DNA from: CAIZWU01 sp942492905
GTDB lineage: Bacteria > Verrucomicrobiota > Verrucomicrobiia > Verrucomicrobiales > V1-33
Length of the DNA stretch: 64,000 nucleotides
Assembly: GCA_942492905.1 (NCBI GenBank)
Contig: OW818657.1
Coordinates: forward strand, 2,976,001 to 3,040,000
Direction: 5' to 3'
Shown here: positions 59,554-64,000 of the stretch, in pieces
How positions within the stretch are numbered: position 1 is the stretch's first letter
How the letters are laid out: each line of letters opens with the position of its first letter
The notes under the pieces: model-generated
The model's input: only the letters and a program-made list of their open reading frames with translations
Database searches by the model: none
Told to the model about the DNA's origin: nothing
Translations under genes and position numbers: made by a program

Positions 59554-61260
59554 TTACGGGGTGCCGGACTTGTCATCCGGGGGCAGGGGAGCCGGCGGTT
59601 CGGACGTGCCGGAGTCGGCCTCGGCCTCGACGGCAGACTCAGGGGCCGCTTCGGAAGCGGACTCGGGGGCTGTTTCAGAAGCCGCTTCAAGGTCCCCTTC
59701 GGAGGACGTTACGGGGGCCGTGGCTTCCTCAGGGGAACCCGGCGCGGTTTCCGTCTCCAAGGCCGGGGTTTCCCGCTTTGTTTCGATCAGAGCCGGAGCT
59801 TCGTCTTCAACCTGGCTGGAATCCAGGATGGGGGATTCTTCCGGGTGCGTTTCCGAGGTTTCGTAAAGATGGGCATGTTCCCGGCGGTAGATTTCCGCTT
59901 CCTCATCCGCGGTGGGAAGGTCCGGATCGGAGTGGTGCGGGTGGCCGTGCCAGTGATCATCGTGATGATAGGGATCCGCATGGTAATCCGGCGTGTCGGC
60001 GTGGTGGCCATGATCCGGGTGATCCGGATGATCGCTGCTGGAATGATCCGTGGTTTCCCGGCTGCCGGGGTGGGCGGTGGTCACGCTGGCCACTCCGAAA
60101 AGCGCGGCGCGGCGGGCCATGTCGCGGCTGGATTCCTCGGCTTCCTCCCGGGCCAGCTTTTTCTCATGCATCACCGCCAGCCAGATACAGATCTCATACA
60201 TCACGATCATGGGACCCGCCAGCAGGGAAAGCGTCAGGATGTCCCCGGTTGGCGTGATGATAGCCGAGGCCACCACAATGATGATCATGGCCCACGAGCG
60301 GGTGCGGCGCATCGTGGTGGAGCTGAGCAGCCCCAGCTTCACCAGCACCATGACCACGACCGGCAACTCGAAGCTGATGCCGAAGATGAGGCAGAACGAG
60401 GTGACAAACCCGATGTAGCTGCCAATCCGCCAGCCATCGCGGATGCCGAGATCGCGGGAGTATTCATGGAACCACTGCAGGGTGGTGGGGATGACATAAA
60501 AGTAGGCGGAGCACACTCCCAGCAGGAACAGTCCAAACCCAATCGCGAGGGCCGGGATCAGCATCCGGCGCTCGCGGGGATTGAGCCCTGGCAGGATGAA
60601 TTCCAGGATGAAATAAAACAGGATCGGGAAGGAGATGATGATGCCCGCAAAGGTCGAGAGCTTCATCGAGAGCATAAACGTCTCCGCCGGGGCGAAAGCC
60701 TCGGTTTCGATCACCGGCCGCAGGGCTTCCAGCGTGCTCTGGGGACGGACCTTGAGGATGGCCTTTCCGGCATCCCCTGCCGCCACCCGGAGAGGCTCCG
60801 GCAGCAGTTTGGTGGCTTCCTCCATATAGAGGGCCTGTTGATCCAGGGGCAGGAGGTCGGCCGCATGATAGAGCAGCATGGCTTCCGCATAGGGGCGCAA
60901 TTTCACGTCAGGCACCGCTTTGCTGAGAAACAGCTCCCGCCCGGGTCCATCGAGGACCGAGGCCCCGCGCGCGGCGGTATGGATCTGCATCCATTGCGCC
61001 TGGACGATGCCTTCCGGCAGATTCCGCTCCATCGCCGAAGCGAGGCCGGCCCGCTCCATCGGATATTTCACCACCTTGAAAAACCAGGCATTGAAGACAA
61101 AACACAGGGTCACCGAGACCAGTAGCGTCATGATCAGACGCATCATCATCTTGCGCAGGTCATCGAGATGCTCAAGGAACGGCTTCTCCTCGTCTTCCAA
61201 CAACACATTGCGTTTCCGCGACAACTTATCGCGGAGTTTCAGCATGGGAGCAAACCACAT
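59554..61260 (-). CDS. tatC: Twin-arginine translocase subunit TatC, extended
   Basis: 568 residues, more than twice the usual ~250. N-terminal part: EEKPFLEHLDDLRKMMMRLI is the TatC signature, helix 1 at about 43-60. A periplasmic loop of ~135 residues (60-196) replaces the short first loop. The remaining helices fall at ~197-365, with FPILFYFILEFILPGLNPRERR and GISFELPVVVMVLVKLGLL typical of TatC. The last 200 residues are an added cytoplasmic tail: His/Asp-rich at about 405-444 and acidic Ala/Glu/Ser repeats at 500-560. Works with TatA/B (not in view) to export folded proteins; a Tat substrate is at 41134. Confidence 0.93.
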   Translation of the reverse strand: MWFAPMLKLRDKLSRKRNVLLEDEEKPFLEHLDDLRKMMMRLIMTLLVSVTLCFVFNAWFFKVVKYPMERAGLASAMERNLPEGIVQAQWMQIHTAARGASVLDGPGRELFLSKAVPDVKLRPYAEAMLLYHAADLLPLDQQALYMEEATKLLPEPLRVAAGDAGKAILKVRPQSTLEALRPVIETEAFAPAETFMLSMKLSTFAGIIISFPILFYFILEFILPGLNPRERRMLIPALAIGFGLFLLGVCSAYFYVIPTTLQWFHEYSRDLGIRDGWRIGSYIGFVTSFCLIFGISFELPVVVMVLVKLGLLSSTTMRRTRSWAMIIIVVASAIITPTGDILTLSLLAGPMIVMYEICIWLAVMHEKKLAREEAEESSRDMARRAALFGVASVTTAHPGSRETTDHSSSDHPDHPDHGHHADTPDYHADPYHHDDHWHGHPHHSDPDLPTADEEAEIYRREHAHLYETSETHPEESPILDSSQVEDEAPALIETKRETPALETETAPGSPEEATAPVTSSEGDLEAASETAPESASEAAPESAVEAEADSGTSEPPAPLPPDDKSGTP

Positions 61261-61348
61261 ATCAATTTAAAGGGGGAAAAGGGGGGCGCCGGACGGCGGC
61301 GCGGGGAACCGGACAGACTACGCGGAAGCGCAGGGAATCAATCAACAA

Positions 61349-62782
61349 TCAACGGGCTGCGGCTTTGGGGCGTTTCGCCGCCGGACGCTTCGGCGAGAGG
61401 CGCGACTGCCATCCGGCCAGCTCGCGGGCGACGTTCGCCGGCGACGGGGCTCCGGTGGCTTTCCGGGCGGCCATGGCGTGATCCAGCGTGAGCACTTTAT
61501 ACACTTTTTTCTCAAACAGCGGGCACAGCGCCTGATAAGTCTCCAGCGGGATATCGGGGAAGGCCACGCCGGTGGACAGCGAATGCGCCGTCAACTTGCC
61601 CACCACTTCGTGCGCGTCCCGGAAGGGCAGCCCGCGCAGCACCAGGTAGTCCGCCACATCCGTCGCCAGCAGGAAAGGATCCGCCACTGCCGCCGCCACA
61701 TTTTTTTCATTCACCTTCAGGCCGTGCATCATCTCGGCATACACTTCGAGGGCCAGCTTGATGGTATCGAAGCTGTCAAAGAGCGGTTCCTTGTCCTCCT
61801 GCATGTCCCGGTTGTAGGTCAGGGGCAGGCCCTTCAGGAGGGTCAGCAGGCTCATCAGGTTGCCATACAGCCGCCCGGTCTTGCCGCGCGTCAGCTCCGC
61901 CACGTCCGGGTTCTTTTTCTGCGGCATCAGGCTGCTGCCGGTGGTGTGGGCATCGCTCAGGGTCACAAACCCGAACTCCGCACTCACCCACAAAATCACA
62001 TCCTCACTGAGCCGCGACAGATGGGTGCCGCACAGCGCCAGGGCCGCGCAGAGCTCCACCGCAAAGTCCCGGTCCGCCACCGCGTCCATGCTGTTCCGGG
62101 TCACCCCGGCAAAGCCCAGCTGTTCCGCCACAAATTCGCGGTCCAGCACGATAGTGGATCCCGCCAGCGCTCCGGAGCCCAGCGGCATCACATTGAGCCG
62201 CTTCACCGCATCCAGCACCCGGCCGGCATCGCGGTCCAGCATTTCCACATACGCCAGGAGGTGGTGGGAAAACATCACCGGCTGCCCGCGTTGCAGATGC
62301 GTGTAGCCCGGCATCACCACGTGCTGCCAGCGCAGCGCCACTTCGGTCAGGGCGCGTTGCAGGCCGCGGATCAGGTCCACCACCATCCCGCCCTCCGCCC
62401 GGCAATACATCCGGATATCCAGGGCCACCTGATCATTCCGGCTCCGCCCCGTGTGCAGTTTCGCCCCCGGCGCCCCGATCTTCGCGGTCAGGGCCTTCTC
62501 GATGTTCATGTGCACATCCTCCAGGGCCATCTGCCACTCGAATTTCCCCGCTTCGATCTCCCCCTCGATCTCCTTCAGCCCCCGGTGGATGGCCTGCATC
62601 TCCGTCCGGGTGATGATCTTCGCCCGCGCCAAGGCCTCGGCCTGCGCCATCGACCCCAGGATGTCGTATTTATAGAGCCGCCAGTCGAAGGAGATGGACT
62701 CCCCATACCGCTGCACCAGACCGGACGTCTCCTGCTGAAATCTGCCTTTCCACATAAAAATTGATAATTTGGTTCCGCCCAT
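61349..62782 (-). CDS. argH: Argininosuccinate lyase
   Basis: 477 residues from ATG 62782, preceded by GGGAG; a later ATG (62755, at MWKGRFQQ) is where many homologs begin. Cytoplasmic enzyme of arginine biosynthesis that splits argininosuccinate into arginine and fumarate. Hallmarks: KLHTGRSRNDQVALDIRMY, PGYTHLQRGQPVMFSHHLLA, and the fumarase/lyase signature GSSLMPQKKNPDVAEL. The C-terminal ~30 residues (SPKRPAAKRPKAAAR) are a Lys/Arg-rich extension not needed for activity. Confidence 0.96.
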   Translation of the reverse strand: MGGTKLSIFMWKGRFQQETSGLVQRYGESISFDWRLYKYDILGSMAQAEALARAKIITRTEMQAIHRGLKEIEGEIEAGKFEWQMALEDVHMNIEKALTAKIGAPGAKLHTGRSRNDQVALDIRMYCRAEGGMVVDLIRGLQRALTEVALRWQHVVMPGYTHLQRGQPVMFSHHLLAYVEMLDRDAGRVLDAVKRLNVMPLGSGALAGSTIVLDREFVAEQLGFAGVTRNSMDAVADRDFAVELCAALALCGTHLSRLSEDVILWVSAEFGFVTLSDAHTTGSSLMPQKKNPDVAELTRGKTGRLYGNLMSLLTLLKGLPLTYNRDMQEDKEPLFDSFDTIKLALEVYAEMMHGLKVNEKNVAAAVADPFLLATDVADYLVLRGLPFRDAHEVVGKLTAHSLSTGVAFPDIPLETYQALCPLFEKKVYKVLTLDHAMAARKATGAPSPANVARELAGWQSRLSPKRPAAKRPKAAAR

Positions 62783-62857
62783 CACACTCCCGCCGCGCCT
62801 GCGGGGCAAGCGGGAAGCGGGCGACACGCTGGCAAGCGGATGCGGTCCCCGTCCGGC

Positions 62858-63811
62858 TCAGGGCTTCAGCAAATACTTCACCAAAAAGGCATTCAGCCGT
62901 CCCAGAGTATGGGTCGGGTCTTTGCCAAATCCGCCGTGCCCCGCCCCTTCCATCTTCACCAGTTCCACCACCGTGCCCTGTTTCTCCAGGGCCGCCGCGA
63001 ACACCTCCGCCTGCTTCACCGGCACCAGCGGATCATCGCTCCCATGCAGCAGCAGCGCCGGCGGACTGGTCTTGCTGGCGTAATGCACCGGACTGGCCTC
63101 CACATAGACCGACTTCTGCTGGTCCGGCGTCACCCCCAGGAAATTCGTCAGGATCGACCGCACCTGGCTCGACTCCGGTTCCCGTTGCAGCGGGGATTCC
63201 ACATACCCCATCAGCAGATCCGACGGGATCCCGTGGCAGACCATCAGCCGCACCGCACTGGACTGCCCTGCATGGCCGCCCTCGCCCTCCCACTTCCCGC
63301 TTCCGGAAGTCGTGCCCAGCAGCGCCACCAGATGGGCCCCGGCCGATCCCCCCAACGCCCCGATGCGGTCCGCATCCACCCGGTATTTTCCGGCATTGGC
63401 CCGCACCCAGCGCACCGCACATTTCACATCCTCGATCTGACAGGGAAATTTGAATTGCGGGGCCAGCCGGTAATCCACCGACACACAGACGATCCCCAGC
63501 TTCGCCCAGGCCAGCATCGGCCCGTGGTAGGCCGACCGGTCACCCGCCGCCCACCCCCCGCCATGCACCAGCACCAGCGCCGGAAAAGGCCCCGCGCCCT
63601 CCTTCGGTTTTGCCAGGTCCAACAACAAATCCTGTCCCGCCGCCGTCCCGTAGGTGATCCCTTTTTCAAACACCACGCCCTCCGGCACCTTCAGGCCTGC
63701 CGTGGCGTCCTGCGCCACCGCCGGTCCCAGCCCTGACCATCCGAGCCAAAGCACCATCAGACCCGGCAACACGCCGCGCCCCGTTTTGAGAAGTCGTTCC
63801 ATCGTTTTCAT
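62858..63811 (-). CDS. Exported alpha/beta hydrolase, BD-FAE/esterase-like
   Basis: 317 residues from ATG 63811 (ATG 63802 also possible). Signal peptide about 1-28 (MVLWLGWSGLGPAVAQD). Family signatures: HGGGWAAGD (oxyanion), VSVDYRLAPQFKFP, nucleophile in GGSAGAH, acid in LHGSDDPLVPV, and His in GAGHGGFG. The layout matches the BD-FAE/pectin or feruloyl-type esterases found with plant polysaccharide degradation. Substrate uncertain; acetylated glycans are a guess. Confidence 0.87.
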   Translation of the reverse strand: MKTMERLLKTGRGVLPGLMVLWLGWSGLGPAVAQDATAGLKVPEGVVFEKGITYGTAAGQDLLLDLAKPKEGAGPFPALVLVHGGGWAAGDRSAYHGPMLAWAKLGIVCVSVDYRLAPQFKFPCQIEDVKCAVRWVRANAGKYRVDADRIGALGGSAGAHLVALLGTTSGSGKWEGEGGHAGQSSAVRLMVCHGIPSDLLMGYVESPLQREPESSQVRSILTNFLGVTPDQQKSVYVEASPVHYASKTSPPALLLHGSDDPLVPVKQAEVFAAALEKQGTVVELVKMEGAGHGGFGKDPTHTLGRLNAFLVKYLLKP

Positions 63812-64000
63812 AGCGGGTAAGGGAAGGGCAGGGTGGTCCATTCCCCGGAGCCCCGCCGCAGCAACGAACCGGCTTTCCCCTCCGGCCTGCAAGCCATTTT
63901 CAGGAGATTCCGCCGCTCGTGCCAAAGTGTTATCGCCAGGCACTCCGGACCCTTGCAAGGCGGCCTCTTCCACGAGAGATTCATTTCGGGCCCTGTTTTC

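Noticed and set aside
59371..61125. 584-codon plus-strand frame over tatC
   Set aside because: Opposite the TatC frame and rich in Gly/Arg/His; no domain and no plausible start.
1..64000. CRISPR arrays, tRNA or rRNA genes, transposases
   Set aside because: No evenly spaced identical repeats, no cloverleaf-like sequence and no transposase motif were noticed on either strand. A tRNAscan or Infernal run would be decisive.

Overview
The window looks like chromosome from a Verrucomicrobiae-type bacterium of the PVC superphylum. The best evidence is gene content: a 1431-residue DUF1080/beta-propeller/HEAT/LamG/CxxCH protein of the kind that is abundant in Planctomycetes and Verrucomicrobia, large secreted NHL-repeat and lamin-tail proteins, an extended TatC, many secreted orphans, and Shine-Dalgarno signals that are often weak. 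Taxonomy is inferred from gene content only. No tRNA, rRNA, CRISPR array, transposase, integrase or phage gene was seen.

Layout. (1) About 1-7.7 kb is an accessory block of visibly lower GC. It holds mostly small, mostly unrecognised genes, all on the plus strand, including secreted proteins, a lipoprotein, a DUF1398 protein and two alpha/beta hydrolases. Most genes are separated by short hairpin-forming repeats whose left arm contains AACAA, and some of these repeats are read through as the C-terminal tails of the preceding proteins. The arrangement resembles an integron cassette array or a related repeat-bounded array, but no integrase is in view. A separate ~180-bp repeat occurs twice, each time directly in front of an exported-protein gene. 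(2) 7.9-21.3 kb is an ion-transport block: an ArsR-type regulator and a PiT phosphate permease with a double palindrome between them, the K+ uptake permease Kup, a one-TM microprotein, kdpF-A-B-C, kdpD and kdpE, and then a second, shortened KdpD-like kinase with its own KdpE-like regulator. (3) 21.4-30.7 kb holds secreted or membrane proteins (DUF1254/DUF1214, NHL propeller, lamin-tail protein, di-CxxCH cytochrome) and a NYN/LOTUS putative ribonuclease. (4) 30.8-37.5 kb carries two related multi-PAS hybrid kinases facing each other, with a third kinase between them. (5) 37.7-48 kb looks like an envelope/stress island: glycine-zipper protein, DUF892 ferritin-like protein, cardiolipin-synthase-like PLD protein, GlsB-like protein, a Tat-exported orphan, a BSP-type putative metallopeptidase, an LTxxQ (Spy/CpxP-like) protein and several secreted proteins. 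(6) 48.2-53.8 kb is a CheB-CheR-PAS fusion overlapping a HisKA_3 sensor kinase. (7) 53.8-64 kb holds a serine beta-lactamase-like hydrolase, the giant PVC cytochrome protein, an elongated TatC, argininosuccinate lyase and an exported BD-FAE-like esterase.

How the genes work together. The clearest functional unit is potassium and phosphate supply: constitutive (Kup) and inducible (Kdp) K+ uptake with two sensor/regulator pairs, next to a phosphate permease probably controlled by its ArsR neighbour. The stress island and the dense signalling genes fit a cell that invests in envelope protection. Computations that would sharpen this reading are given with each finding.
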